This document shows, piece after piece, positions 1 to 8,717 of a stretch of DNA of 33,505 nt (position 1 is the stretch's first letter; each line of letters begins with the position of its first letter). The position numbers and the translations under genes are program-made. This stretch comes from Terriglobia bacterium. GTDB taxonomy: Bacteria; Acidobacteriota; Terriglobia; Terriglobales; Acidobacteriaceae. The notes under the pieces are model-generated. The model saw nothing but the letters and a program-made list of their open reading frames with translations. It did not search any database and had not been told where the DNA came from. The stretch covers positions 1-33,505 of the forward strand of contig JAJPJZ010000185.1 of assembly GCA_021323935.1 (NCBI GenBank), read 5' to 3'.

Positions 1-549
1 CGGTGATTCCTTCATTCCGCGGTTCAGCCAGAACCGCAGCAGGCCCAGCAGTGTTCCGGCGTGGCCCTGCGCGTGGGTGCGGCGGCGAGCGGGGGCCATG
101 GTTCGGGCGCGCGGCAGCTCCGCAAGCCGGCGCTCAATTCCGCGGGCAAACGCATCCTGCGCGAGCTCCCAGAAGTCCTGCCAGTGGCCGGAATCGCGGA
201 AGGCCTGTTGAACGGGTCTGGCGGAAAGCAGGTGCTCGCAGAATTCCCGCACCGGCATGATGCGGTCTGATTTTTCTTTGCGCCGTGAGAGGTACGACGC
301 CAGGCCTTCCAGGAATTCCTCAAGGTCACTGAGCAACAGATCGTTCTTATTGCGGTAGTGCGTATAGAACGTGGCGCGCCCCACGCCGGCGCGTTCAAGC
401 ACCTGCTGCACCGTGATAGAGCGAAATGGCCGCTCCTTCAGCAGTGCAATGAGCGCGTCGCCCAGGCGATCGCGCGTGCGTAAAACGCGGGCATCGGTCT
501 TCTTGTGCTTCGCAGGCTCCGGCTTGGGTCGGGCAGCTCTTCGGGGCAT
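1..549 (-). CDS. TetR/AcrR family transcriptional regulator (3' end beyond window)
   Basis: This frame is open for 183 codons from an ATG to the left edge and is absent from the ORF track because it has no stop inside the window. The N terminus is basic (MPRRAARPKPEPAKHKK), followed by a TetR-type helix-turn-helix at about residues 25-70, with the diagnostic stretch ITVQQVLERAGVGRATFYTH and then YRNKNDLL. The C-terminal ligand-binding half is helical and ends near LLRFWLNRGMKES at the edge, so only the last few residues are missing. The gene is divergent from the ADOP permease, and the 137-base gap holds palindromes suited to a TetR dimer. It probably represses itself and the permease. The inducer cannot be predicted. 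The listed ORFs at 3-260, 24-398 and 61-270 are shadows of it. Confidence 0.88.
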   Translation of the reverse strand, partial: MPRRAARPKPEPAKHKKTDARVLRTRDRLGDALIALLKERPFRSITVQQVLERAGVGRATFYTHYRNKNDLLLSDLEEFLEGLASYLSRRKEKSDRIMPVREFCEHLLSARPVQQAFRDSGHWQDFWELAQDAFARGIERRLAELPRARTMAPARRRTHAQGHAGTLLGLLRFWLNRGMKESP

Positions 550-572
550 GGTCGGTTGCAGGGGTCTGGTTG

Positions 573-601
573 GTACTGTACGCGCTGTTCGCATTCGAAC
601 A
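573..601. promoter_or_regulatory. Candidate TetR operator in divergent intergenic region
   Basis: Two palindromes lie between the divergent tetR and permease genes. GTAC-T-GTAC occupies 573-581, and TGTTCG-CATT-CGAACA occupies 586-601 (perfect 6-base arms, 4-base spacer). The size and symmetry fit a TetR-family dimer site. No convincing -35/-10 pair was recognised beside them, so assignment as an operator rests on symmetry and location only. Confidence 0.45.
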
Positions 602-686
602 CTACATCCTATTGCCACGCCGCATGGGTTGAAAATGGCGGGAACTGCGTGCCCAAACGCTGCGTACTGTTGTTCAGGGGAGTGCA

Positions 687-3128
687 ATGGGAACGTTTTT
701 TCAGGACCTTCGGTTTGCCGCCCGCAGCTTCCGCAAGACGCCCGGATTCGTGCTGATTGGCGTGATCGCGCTGGCGCTCGGGATTGGCGCCAACACCGCC
801 ATGTTCAGCATCGTCAATGGCGTATTGCTGCGTCCCGTGCCGTATCCGCATGCAGACCGGCTGCTCAAGCTTTACAGCAGCATGCCGCAGTTCCGTGAGT
901 CCTCGATTTCCTACCCCAATTTTCTCGATTGGCAAAGGCGCAGCCAGTCATTCGACGCGCTGGCCGCCTTCCGCAATGACACATTCAACTTCACCGGCCA
1001 GGGCGAGCCGGAACGGCTGCGCGGCTACATGGTTTCATCCACCATCTTCGATACGTTGGGGGTGAAGCCCATCATCGGGCGGGTGTTCACGCCTGAAGAA
1101 GATCAGCGCGGCGGCAATCCGGTGGCGTTGCTCACGGCCAATTACTGGAAGACGCGCTTTGGCGCCGATCCCGGCGTTCTGGGGCGGGCGCTCACGCTGA
1201 ACGACAAGCTTTATACCGTTGTGGGAGTGGTACCGAGCGACGACGTGATCCTGCAGCGCTCGTCGGTGTTAATTCCAATTGGGCAATGGACGGAGCCGCT
1301 GTTCTGGGACCGCAGCGTGGGCATGGGCATGAGAGCCGTGGGGCGGCTGAAAGCAGGTGTGTCGCCGCAGCACGCGCGGTCTGAGCTCGACGCGATTGCG
1401 GCTGAGTTGTCGCGCGAGTATCCCAAGGAAAACAAGGACAGCGGAATCTATGCTGTATCCGTGCGCGAAGACCTGGTGGGCGATGTGCGCACGCCGCTGC
1501 TGATCCTGCTGGGTGCCGTGGGATTCGTGCTGCTGATTGCCTGCGCCAACGTGGCCAACCTGCTGCTGGCGCGCTCTACGGCCCGCCGCAGGGAGTTTGC
1601 CATTCGCGGCGCGCTGGGCGCCAGGCGCACGCGCGTGATGCAGCAACTCCTCACCGAAGGCTTGCTGCTTGCCTTCGCCGGCGGCGCACTGGCAATTGCG
1701 ATTGCCTGGGGGCTGAACGCAGTGTTCGTCACCCGGTTTGGCAGCCAGCTTCCCCGCGCCGACCAGATCCACCTTGATGGCTCCGTGCTGGTGTTCACGG
1801 CGGTGATTTCCGTGGTGGCCAGCTTGCTGTTCAGCCTGACGCCGGCGCTGCAGAGTTCACGTTCAGACCTGAATGAAACGCTGAAGGAAGGCGCGCGCGG
1901 CAACACCGGGCGCCACACCTTCCAGCGCTTCCTGGTGGTCACGGAAGTGGCGCTGGCAGTGGTGTTGACGGTTTCGGCCGGGTTGATGATCCGCAGCATG
2001 GCGCGAATCTGGAGCGTTGATCCCGGGCTCGATCCGCACAACGTGCTGGATTTCGGCATCGCGGGATCGCCCGCCGTGCATGGCGCGCCTGCTGCCGTAC
2101 GCAACGGCATCCAGCTTACGGCTGACCGCTTGCGCGCAGTGCCGGGCGTAACGGCAGTCAGCGTCGTCTTCGGCGGCACGCCGCTGACCGGCAGCGACTC
2201 GGAGCTTTGGTATTGGGTGGAAGGAAGGCCGAAACCGGCAGATCACAGCCAGATGGACCTGGCGTTGTTTTACGGGGTTGATGCCGATTACTTCAACGTC
2301 TTCCATATTCCGTTACGACGCGGGCGGTTGATCTCCAATCGCGACCTTGAAGCCAGCCCGTGCGCCATCGACATCGATGAAGACCTGGCCAAGAAGGCGT
2401 TTCCCGGCCAGGACCCAGTCGGCCAGCACATCAACCTCGAGATCCTCAACCTCAAGTGCGAAGTGGTCGGGGTGGTCGGTCACGTCAAACACTGGGGGCT
2501 GGATTCCGATGCGACGTCAAAAGTTCATTCGCAGTTCTACATTCCGTTCCGCCAATTTCCTGACGCCGTAATGGACCTGGCGTCCAGCGGCGGAAGTGAA
2601 TGGGTGGTGCGCACCGCCAGCGATCCGTATTCGACCGTGCCGCTGATCCGGCGCACGGTTGCCGACATCAACGGCCGCATGGTGATGTATGGCGCCGAGA
2701 CCATGGACGACAACATTAAGGACCTGCTGGCGTCGCGCCGATTTACGCGCCTGCTGCTGGGCGTGTTTGCCGGCCTGGCGCTGGCCCTTGCCGCCGTGGG
2801 AATTTATGGCGTGGTGTCTTACACCGTGACGCAGGCCACGCACGATATCGGAGTGCGCATGGCGCTCGGCGCCACCACGGGCGCGGTGCTCAGCATGGTG
2901 ATTGGCTCGGCCATGAAGATGGCGGGCCTCGGAATTGCCATCGGCGCGGCCATCGGGTTTGCCGCGACGCAGGCGATGAAGGGCCTGCTCTATGGCGTGG
3001 GCGCCGGTGATCCGCTTACCTTTATCGCTGTGGCGCTGGTGTTAGCGGCCGTTACGCTGCTGGCCAGCTATGTTCCGGCGCGGCGGGCCACCAAGGTCGA
3101 TCCCATGATCGCACTGCGCGTGGAGTGA
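687..3128 (+). CDS. ADOP-type MacB/FtsX-like ABC transporter permease
   Basis: This is an 813-residue integral membrane protein of the duplicated orphan permease type that is expanded in Acidobacteria. The N terminus FQDLRFAARSFRKTPGFVLI and the following ALGIGANTAMFSIVNGVLL are the family signature and contain the first membrane helix. A periplasmic MacB_PCD-like domain follows (about residues 45-265). A first FtsX block is at about 270-400 (LLILLGAVGFVLLIACANVANLLLA is typical), then a second periplasmic domain. A C-terminal FtsX block (about 690-805) contains GIYGVVSYTVTQATHDIGVRMALG. No ATP-binding subunit is adjacent, consistent with the orphan class. The family is presumed to act in export or in envelope lipid/protein handling, but the substrate is unknown. 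The gene is probably controlled by the divergent TetR protein. The start is preceded by a GGGGAG ribosome-binding site. Confidence 0.92.
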   Translation: MGTFFQDLRFAARSFRKTPGFVLIGVIALALGIGANTAMFSIVNGVLLRPVPYPHADRLLKLYSSMPQFRESSISYPNFLDWQRRSQSFDALAAFRNDTFNFTGQGEPERLRGYMVSSTIFDTLGVKPIIGRVFTPEEDQRGGNPVALLTANYWKTRFGADPGVLGRALTLNDKLYTVVGVVPSDDVILQRSSVLIPIGQWTEPLFWDRSVGMGMRAVGRLKAGVSPQHARSELDAIAAELSREYPKENKDSGIYAVSVREDLVGDVRTPLLILLGAVGFVLLIACANVANLLLARSTARRREFAIRGALGARRTRVMQQLLTEGLLLAFAGGALAIAIAWGLNAVFVTRFGSQLPRADQIHLDGSVLVFTAVISVVASLLFSLTPALQSSRSDLNETLKEGARGNTGRHTFQRFLVVTEVALAVVLTVSAGLMIRSMARIWSVDPGLDPHNVLDFGIAGSPAVHGAPAAVRNGIQLTADRLRAVPGVTAVSVVFGGTPLTGSDSELWYWVEGRPKPADHSQMDLALFYGVDADYFNVFHIPLRRGRLISNRDLEASPCAIDIDEDLAKKAFPGQDPVGQHINLEILNLKCEVVGVVGHVKHWGLDSDATSKVHSQFYIPFRQFPDAVMDLASSGGSEWVVRTASDPYSTVPLIRRTVADINGRMVMYGAETMDDNIKDLLASRRFTRLLLGVFAGLALALAAVGIYGVVSYTVTQATHDIGVRMALGATTGAVLSMVIGSAMKMAGLGIAIGAAIGFAATQAMKGLLYGVGAGDPLTFIAVALVLAAVTLLASYVPARRATKVDPMIALRVE

Positions 3129-3136
3129 TCAGCGGC

Positions 3137-4233
3137 TCAGGCGTGGAGTTGAGTTTCACCGTGAACCATGCGCAGGCGGATTCGGCTGGTGGCGGAGTGC
3201 TGCTCGATGCGCGCGGCCAGCGGCTCAAGTGCGTGGTGAGCCACAACTGGGTTGACGCCGAGGCTTTGACCACCAGGCGTGCCAGCGCATCAATCAGGTC
3301 AGGGTGCAGGCTGGTTTCAGGTTCATTCAGCGCCAGGAGCGAGGGCGGACGCGGGCTCAGCAGCGCGGCGCACAGACACAAAAACCGCAATTGGCCATCC
3401 GAGAGTTCGCGGGCTGAGAGCGGCCGAAGCAGGCCCGGCATCTTGACGCTAAGGCTGAACAGGGTTTCGGTGTTCTCGATGAGCAATTCGCCGCCGTCGA
3501 AAGCCGCGCGAATGGCCTCGCTGAGAAAATCGTCTTCGCCGACTTCAATAACGGTGCGCAGCGCCGCCGCCAGATCAGAGCCATCATGCGCGAGCACCGG
3601 CGTCTGCACCCCGATTTGCGCCTGGCGCAGCGGCGATTCAACATCGGTGCGGAAGTGATGATAGAAGCGCCAGCGCAACACTTCGTCGCACAATGCGCTG
3701 ATCTCGGGATAAAGATGCGGATCGATAATCTGCGACAGCACCGATTCGTGCTTCGAGATTTCAAACGGGTATGCAACCATTGCGCCTTCGCCGTTGCGCA
3801 GCCATGCTGAAGGCCCGTCGCGCTTCAGCATCTCAACCGGCCGGCGGGCGGCGGCTGACCAGATGCGTTCTTCCTTCACGCGCGGATCAAGCGTGAACAT
3901 GGTGCCCAGCGCGTACTCGTTAAAAACCGGCAGCCCGATCTGCAATTCGTAGGCGAACTCCTCGCCGTCAAAGCCGAGCACCACGCGCTTCGGCGGGCGC
4001 TTGCGCTGCACGCGCTTGCGTTCGCCGCCGGCCCAGAAGACGCTGGGCGTGCCGCCTTCTTCGGCGATGGCGCGCGCCAGTTGCCCATGCGCAGCCCGCC
4101 CAATCAGCAGCAGCGCGTTATAGAGATTCGATTTGCCGCAGCCGTTCGGCCCGGTGAGCACATTGATGGGCTGCAGCGCGAGCGAGAGGTCGCGAATCGA
4201 GCGGTAGCCGCGGACCGTGATCTTGCGGATCAT
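3137..4233 (-). CDS. RecF/SMC-like AAA ATPase, 3' end frameshifted
   Basis: This is a predicted ATPase of the COG4637/AAA_21 type. I start it at MIRKITVRGYRS, not at the ORF-track start 71 codons upstream, because this matches the family N terminus and the upstream codons overlap the next gene's promoter region. Walker A is GPNGCGKS (residues 28-35). A signature-like LSDGQLRFL and a Walker-B/D-loop segment NEPETSLHPDL follow. The H-loop LWLTTH is the last sensible residue group in this frame. After it the reading continues as low-complexity SRWPRASSSTPPP into the antisense of the permease. Shifting by one base at about 3227-3228 restores EPLAARIEQHSATSRIRL and a stop at 3137-3139, just past the convergent permease stop. 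So there is a one-base deletion or a sequencing error. Such proteins may act in DNA repair or nucleic-acid transactions, but the exact role is unknown. Confidence 0.8.
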
Positions 4234-4243
4234 CAGAGGGAAA

Positions 4244-4249
4244 ACAATA
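4244..4249 (-). promoter_or_regulatory. Candidate -10 element for the RecF-like ATPase gene
   Basis: On the minus strand TGG-TATTGT reads as an extended -10 box ending 10 bases before the ATG at 4233. This would give a leader of only a few bases, and no Shine-Dalgarno is visible. No -35 match was identified. The evidence is weak. Confidence 0.3.
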
Positions 4250-4315
4250 CCAGCCTCTGAATCCGCCCGCCCGGTGCTGGACAGGCGAGGGCTGCGCGTT
4301 GCAAACTGGGCGGCC

Positions 4316-5947
4316 ATGAATGCCCTTCGCATGCTGCTGATTTCACTGCTGGCCACATCCTGCCTGGCGCAAGCTCCTGCCATTCCGCCGCGAATGGCGC
4401 CGGGGTTCCAGACCATCCGCGAGCGCGACCTGCGCGCCGACCTCACGTTCCTGGCCTCGGACGCGCTCGAAGGCCGAATGTCGCTGCAGAACGGCGATCG
4501 GGCCGCGATTGAATGGATTGCCTCTGAATTTGCTAAAGATGGCCTGCAGCCCGCGTTCGGCCAAAGCTACCTGCAGCCGCTGCCGCTCATTGAATATCGC
4601 GGCGATCCGGCGCAGAGCTTTGTCGCCATGACGCGCCAGGACCAGGAAACCAAATGGCAGGCGCCCGAAGCCACCGGCAGCTATCGCCAGGATGTCGATG
4701 TGCGCGGCGAGCTGGTGTTCGCCGGCTTCGGCATCACTGCGCCGGAGCTCGGCTACGACGATTACGCGGGAATCGATGCCAACGGCAAGATTGTCGTGAT
4801 CTTCGATCACGAGCCGCAGGAGGACGATCCCGCCTCAATCTTCAACGGCACCGGAAACACGCGCTACGCGACCACGCGAGTGAAGGCCATGAACGCGCAA
4901 CAGCACGGGGCCCTGGCGGTGCTGATTGCCTCAGAGCCGAACCGCAAGCATCCCTCGAACCAGGAGCGCGCCAGGCGAATCGGCAGCGAGCCTCGCAAAG
5001 ACCCCATTCCGTCGCAGGCCATTGCTGATGACGAACTGCACACGCCCACGGTATTTGTTTCTGACGCGGTCTTGAAGGAGCTGCTGGCCACGGCTGGCGC
5101 GACGCCCAGTGACTTGCAGGCGGCCATCGATCGCAACCTCAAGCCGCAATCGCGCCTGCTGCGCGATACTAGCGTAACGGTTCACCTGCGCAATCAGTTT
5201 GCGCGCCAGGGCACAACCTACAACGTCGGCGGCGTGCTCGAAGGCAGCGATCCAGCGCTTGCGGCCGATACCATCATCATCAGCGGTCATCACGACCACA
5301 ATGGCGCCAGCGGCGGGCTGGTGTGGCATGGCGCTGACGATAACGGCTCGGGGACGGTGGGCGTGGTGGCGCTGGCGCGCGCATTCGCAGCCAATCCGGC
5401 CAGGCCGAGGCGCTCAATCTTGTTTGTAGTGTTTGCGGCGGAAGAGCGCGGCCTGCTCGGCTCGTATTACCTGGCGCAGCATCCGTCTCGCCCGCTCAAT
5501 CGCACTCGCGCCATGATCAACTTCGACATGATTGGCCGCGATGAGGCGCCCAGCGACCAGACCAACGGCCTGATTGACATTCCTGCCGACACCACCAACC
5601 GGCTGAACCTGATTGGCGGGCTTTATAGTCCAAGCTACCGTCGCGTGGTTGAAGCACAAAACCGCTACGTCGGCCTGGTGCTTGACGACCGCTTCGATCA
5701 CGAAGCCGCGCTCAACGTCTTTTTCCGCAGCGATCAATTTCCATTCGTGCTGCACAACATCCCGGCATTCTGGTGGTTTACCGGCTTCCATCCCGATTAC
5801 CACCACACCACCGACACTGCCGATAAGATCGATTACGTCAAGATGGCAAAGATCCTGCGACTCGCATATTTAACGGCCTGGCAGTTTGGCGACGGGGTTA
5901 CACCGACGTTCATTGCCAACCCAAAAGGCAGCGCCGCCGGCCGTTAA
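4316..5947 (+). CDS. Secreted M28 family zinc metallopeptidase
   Basis: Reading from the internal ATG gives MNALRMLLISLLATSCLAQA, a clean signal peptide (possibly a weak lipobox ATSC). The 33 residues upstream in the ORF track lack any secretion character and overlap the divergent ATPase start, so I place the start here (543 residues). A PA-like inserted domain lies at about residues 120-290. The M28 metal ligands and base are all present in order: ISGHHDHNG (His, Asp), GADDNGSGT (bridging Asp), FAAEERGLLGS (catalytic Glu plus Glu ligand), INFDMIGRD (Asp) and YHHTTDTADKID (final His). The protein should be an exported aminopeptidase or carboxypeptidase acting on peptides in the periplasm or outside. 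It is a single gene, with no obvious operon partner. Confidence 0.93.
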   Translation: MNALRMLLISLLATSCLAQAPAIPPRMAPGFQTIRERDLRADLTFLASDALEGRMSLQNGDRAAIEWIASEFAKDGLQPAFGQSYLQPLPLIEYRGDPAQSFVAMTRQDQETKWQAPEATGSYRQDVDVRGELVFAGFGITAPELGYDDYAGIDANGKIVVIFDHEPQEDDPASIFNGTGNTRYATTRVKAMNAQQHGALAVLIASEPNRKHPSNQERARRIGSEPRKDPIPSQAIADDELHTPTVFVSDAVLKELLATAGATPSDLQAAIDRNLKPQSRLLRDTSVTVHLRNQFARQGTTYNVGGVLEGSDPALAADTIIISGHHDHNGASGGLVWHGADDNGSGTVGVVALARAFAANPARPRRSILFVVFAAEERGLLGSYYLAQHPSRPLNRTRAMINFDMIGRDEAPSDQTNGLIDIPADTTNRLNLIGGLYSPSYRRVVEAQNRYVGLVLDDRFDHEAALNVFFRSDQFPFVLHNIPAFWWFTGFHPDYHHTTDTADKIDYVKMAKILRLAYLTAWQFGDGVTPTFIANPKGSAAGR

Positions 5948-6068
5948 GCGTGATGTTTCGCCAGCTCGCGAGCCGGCGCTTTGCGTTGTGGCCGGCGGTT
6001 GCGACACTCGCGCAGAAAGAACGCCTTCAGTGCTTCCCGCCTGACCACCGGCGTGGTTAAATGAGGCA

Positions 6069-8255
6069 GTGAAGCGCGTTGTCCATGCCGCCTGCCCGCA
6101 CGATTGTCCCGACGCCTGCGCCGTGCTGATTACGGTGGAAGACGGCCGCGCAACCAGGATTGAAGGCGACCCGGAACATCCGGTGACGCGCGGCTTCCTA
6201 TGCGCCAAGGTCGCGAAGTACCTGGACCGCGTTTACTCGCCTGACCGCGTGCTGTATCCCATGCGGCGCATCGCGCCCAAGGGCACGCAGGCCGCAAAAA
6301 CGCCGCGTGGGAGCGGCGAATCGCGACTGAGCGGCACCTGGCAGCGCATCTCCTGGGACGAAGCGCTTGACTCAATCGCGCTGCGGCTCCAGAACATCGC
6401 GCGGGAGTTCGGTCCTGAAGCCATTCTTCCCTATTCTTACGGCGGCACGCTGGGCGTCCTGAACAACGCCTCCATGGACCGGCGGTTTTTTCATCGCCTG
6501 GGCGCTTCGCAATTGAACCGAACGATTTGCGCTTCCACCGGCGGTGAGGCGCTGGTCTCGGTCCTCGGCCGCAAGCTCGGCACCGATCCTGAGCACTTCC
6601 GCCACTCGCGCTACATCATTGCCTGGGGCGCAAACATCCACGGCAACAATGTTCACCTGTGGCCGTTCATTGAAGAGGCGCGGCGAAACGGCGCAAAGCT
6701 CGTGGTCATCGATCCGTATCGCACGCGCACGGCAAAATGTGCCGACTGGTATTTGCCCATCGTGCCCGGCACCGATGCCGCGCTGGCGCTCGGGATGATG
6801 AACATCATCATCGCCGAGGGCCTGTACGATGCCGAGTACGTGGCCCGCCACACCTTCGGCTTTGACCAACTGCGCGAACGCGTGCGCGAGTACACGCCCG
6901 AACGCGTCTCGCGCTGGACCGGAATCGCAGCCGAAGACATTGTGAAGCTGGCGCGCGAATATGCCACCTCGCGCCCGGCGGTGATTCGCGTTAATTACGG
7001 CGTGCAGCGCTCCGAACGCGGAGGCATGGCTGTCCGCAGCATCACGATGCTGCCCTGCATCACGGGCTCGTGGAAGGAATTAGGAGGCGGGCTGCAGCTC
7101 TCGCTGAGCGGCGCAGTCAAGAACCTGAATCGCGACGCGCTTGAAATGCCTGAGCTTATGCGGCGAAGCCCGCTGGGCCGGCCTGCGCGCACCCTCAACA
7201 TGTCGCTGTTAGGGTCGGCGTTGAACCAGGTCAGCGATCCGCCGGTGAAGGCGATGCTGGTTTATAACTCGAACCCGGCGGCGGTTGCGCCCGACCACAA
7301 CAACGTGATACGCGGGCTGCTGCGGCCTGATCTGCTTACCGTGGTCCATGAGCAGTTCTTCACCGATACCACCGATTACGCCGATCTCGTGCTGCCGGCC
7401 ACGACGTTTTTCGAACACAAGGAGCTGCAGACTTCGTACGGGCATTACTACCTGCAGATTTCTGACCAGGCGATTGCGCCGCTCGGCGAGGCAAAATCAA
7501 ACGTCGAGTTCTTCCGCGAGCTGGCGCTGCGCATGGGTTTTAGCGAGCCATGCTTCCGTGAGTCAGTTGACGATTTGATTGACCAGGCGTTGATTTCGAG
7601 CGACCCCGTGCTGCAGGGCATTACGCGGCCACGCCTGGAACGCGAGCACTGGGCGCGGCTTCCGCTGCCGAATTCGGGAGCTCCTGAAGTGGCGGCCGGC
7701 TCGTCTGAACATGCTTCAAAAAATCAGGCGCCCGCAGGCGCGCCGCTGCCGTTTGCCGAGGGTTTTGCCACGCCGGCAGGCAAGGCGCTGCTGCGCAATG
7801 ATTCGCTCGTGCAACTGGGGCTCGATCCGGTGGCTTCGTTTACGCCTCCGGAGGAATCGCGGCACAACGAAAGCGAGCGCAAGTTCCCGCTCGAGATGCT
7901 GGCGCGCAAGGCCGATAATTTTTTGAACACCACATTCTGCAACGTGGAATCGCTGCAGCCCATGGAAGCGGCGACGCGCGAAGTGCTGGAGATCAGCGGC
8001 CCTGACGCAGAGGCCCGAGGCATTCGCCAGGGCGACCGCGTGCGGGTATGGAACCACCGCGGCAGCCTGGTGCTGACCGCGCGGGTCAATGGCGCGGTGC
8101 AGCCGGGCGTGGTTTCAGCGCGGCTGGGCTGGGCCAAGCTTTCGCCCAACGCGTCAAATGTCAACGTGCTCACCTCAGAGCGGCTGACCGATATGGGCGA
8201 GGGCCCAACGTTTTATTCCTGCCTGGTGGAAGTGGCGCGCCTCCAACCTGCCTAG
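6069..8255 (+). CDS. Molybdopterin-dependent oxidoreductase (DMSO reductase superfamily)
   Basis: This 728-residue catalytic subunit starts at GTG. It begins with a 4Fe-4S motif, CPHDCPDAC, plus a fourth Cys in GFLCAK (C9, C13, C17, C45). The molybdopterin domains follow: SYGGTLGVLNN, WGANIHGNNVHLWPF, VVIDPYRTRTAKCADWYLPIVPGTDAALALG, and a C-terminal dinucleotide-binding domain (VLEISGPDAEARGIRQGDRVRVWN). C154 in NRTICAS lies where the family carries its molybdenum ligand. No twin-arginine signal is present, so it is cytoplasmic. No electron-transfer or membrane-anchor subunit is adjacent, so substrate and redox partner cannot be assigned. Formate dehydrogenase, nitrate reductase and thiosulfate/polysulfide reductase are relatives. 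A TGG-TTAAAT box ends 6 bases before the GTG. Confidence 0.92.
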   Translation: MKRVVHAACPHDCPDACAVLITVEDGRATRIEGDPEHPVTRGFLCAKVAKYLDRVYSPDRVLYPMRRIAPKGTQAAKTPRGSGESRLSGTWQRISWDEALDSIALRLQNIAREFGPEAILPYSYGGTLGVLNNASMDRRFFHRLGASQLNRTICASTGGEALVSVLGRKLGTDPEHFRHSRYIIAWGANIHGNNVHLWPFIEEARRNGAKLVVIDPYRTRTAKCADWYLPIVPGTDAALALGMMNIIIAEGLYDAEYVARHTFGFDQLRERVREYTPERVSRWTGIAAEDIVKLAREYATSRPAVIRVNYGVQRSERGGMAVRSITMLPCITGSWKELGGGLQLSLSGAVKNLNRDALEMPELMRRSPLGRPARTLNMSLLGSALNQVSDPPVKAMLVYNSNPAAVAPDHNNVIRGLLRPDLLTVVHEQFFTDTTDYADLVLPATTFFEHKELQTSYGHYYLQISDQAIAPLGEAKSNVEFFRELALRMGFSEPCFRESVDDLIDQALISSDPVLQGITRPRLEREHWARLPLPNSGAPEVAAGSSEHASKNQAPAGAPLPFAEGFATPAGKALLRNDSLVQLGLDPVASFTPPEESRHNESERKFPLEMLARKADNFLNTTFCNVESLQPMEAATREVLEISGPDAEARGIRQGDRVRVWNHRGSLVLTARVNGAVQPGVVSARLGWAKLSPNASNVNVLTSERLTDMGEGPTFYSCLVEVARLQPA

Positions 8256-8274
8256 CGGGCGCGCTTGCCCGCGA

Positions 8275-8280
8275 TACAAT
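8275..8280 (+). promoter_or_regulatory. Candidate -10 box for queD
   Basis: TACAAT, five of six matches to the bacterial -10 consensus, lies 17 bases before the queD ATG, with a GAGGA ribosome-binding site in between. No good -35 sequence was found at the right spacing. Confidence 0.35.
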
Positions 8281-8297
8281 GAACAATTCGAGGACCA

Positions 8298-8675
8298 ATG
8301 TTCCGCATCACCGTGGAAGACACTTTTGCCGCCGGCCATTACCTGCGCAATTATCGCGGCAAGTGCGAAAATCCGCACGGCCACAACTACCGCATTCGAG
8401 TCACGCTCGAAGGCGAAGAGCTGGATCGCGCCGGCCTGCTGCTCGATTTCAAAGACCTGAAAGAGGCGCTCAAGCCCACCGTCGATCGGCTGGACCACCA
8501 GATGATCAACGACCTTGAGCCGTTCACCGCAACCAATCCTTCAGCGGAAAACCTGGCGCGCTATTTCTTCACTGAAATTCGCGAGCGGCTTCAGCGCTCC
8601 ACCAATGGCCGCGTGGCGGTGCGCCGCGTCACCGTGTTTGAAACCGAAACCACCACGGCCAGCTACTTCGAATAG
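8298..8675 (+). CDS. queD: 6-carboxy-5,6,7,8-tetrahydropterin synthase
   Basis: This is a 125-residue enzyme of the PTPS/QueD family, the usual length. It converts dihydroneopterin triphosphate to 6-carboxytetrahydropterin, the second step toward preQ0 and queuosine in tRNA. Zinc ligands are H14 (FAAGHYL) and H27/H29 in PHGHNY, and the catalytic Cys is C23. Downstream family features are LLLDFKDLK, LDHQMIND, PSAENLARY and the terminal VFETETTTASY. The Cys plus HGH arrangement favours QueD over eukaryote-like sepiapterin-route PTPS. No queC, queE or queF lies in the window. It is preceded by a GAGGA ribosome-binding site and its own -10-like box, so it is probably a single-gene transcript. Confidence 0.93.
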   Translation: MFRITVEDTFAAGHYLRNYRGKCENPHGHNYRIRVTLEGEELDRAGLLLDFKDLKEALKPTVDRLDHQMINDLEPFTATNPSAENLARYFFTEIRERLQRSTNGRVAVRRVTVFETETTTASYFE

Positions 8676-8704
8676 CCGCGCTTTCGCACGACACACATTC
8701 AGGC

Positions 8705-8710
8705 TATATT
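8705..8710 (+). promoter_or_regulatory. -10 box of a probably leaderless methyltransferase mRNA
   Basis: TATATT (five of six consensus) is followed by exactly 7 bases and then the ATG at 8718. Transcription would therefore begin at or beside the start codon. No Shine-Dalgarno precedes the ATG, consistent with leaderless initiation. Confidence 0.45.
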
Positions 8711-8717
8711 CACCGGC

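Noticed and set aside
3052-3136. ORF-track extension of the ATPase gene antisense into the permease gene
   Set aside because: The tail has no family likeness, and a one-base shift restores a proper C terminus ending at 3137; the extension is a frameshift artefact.
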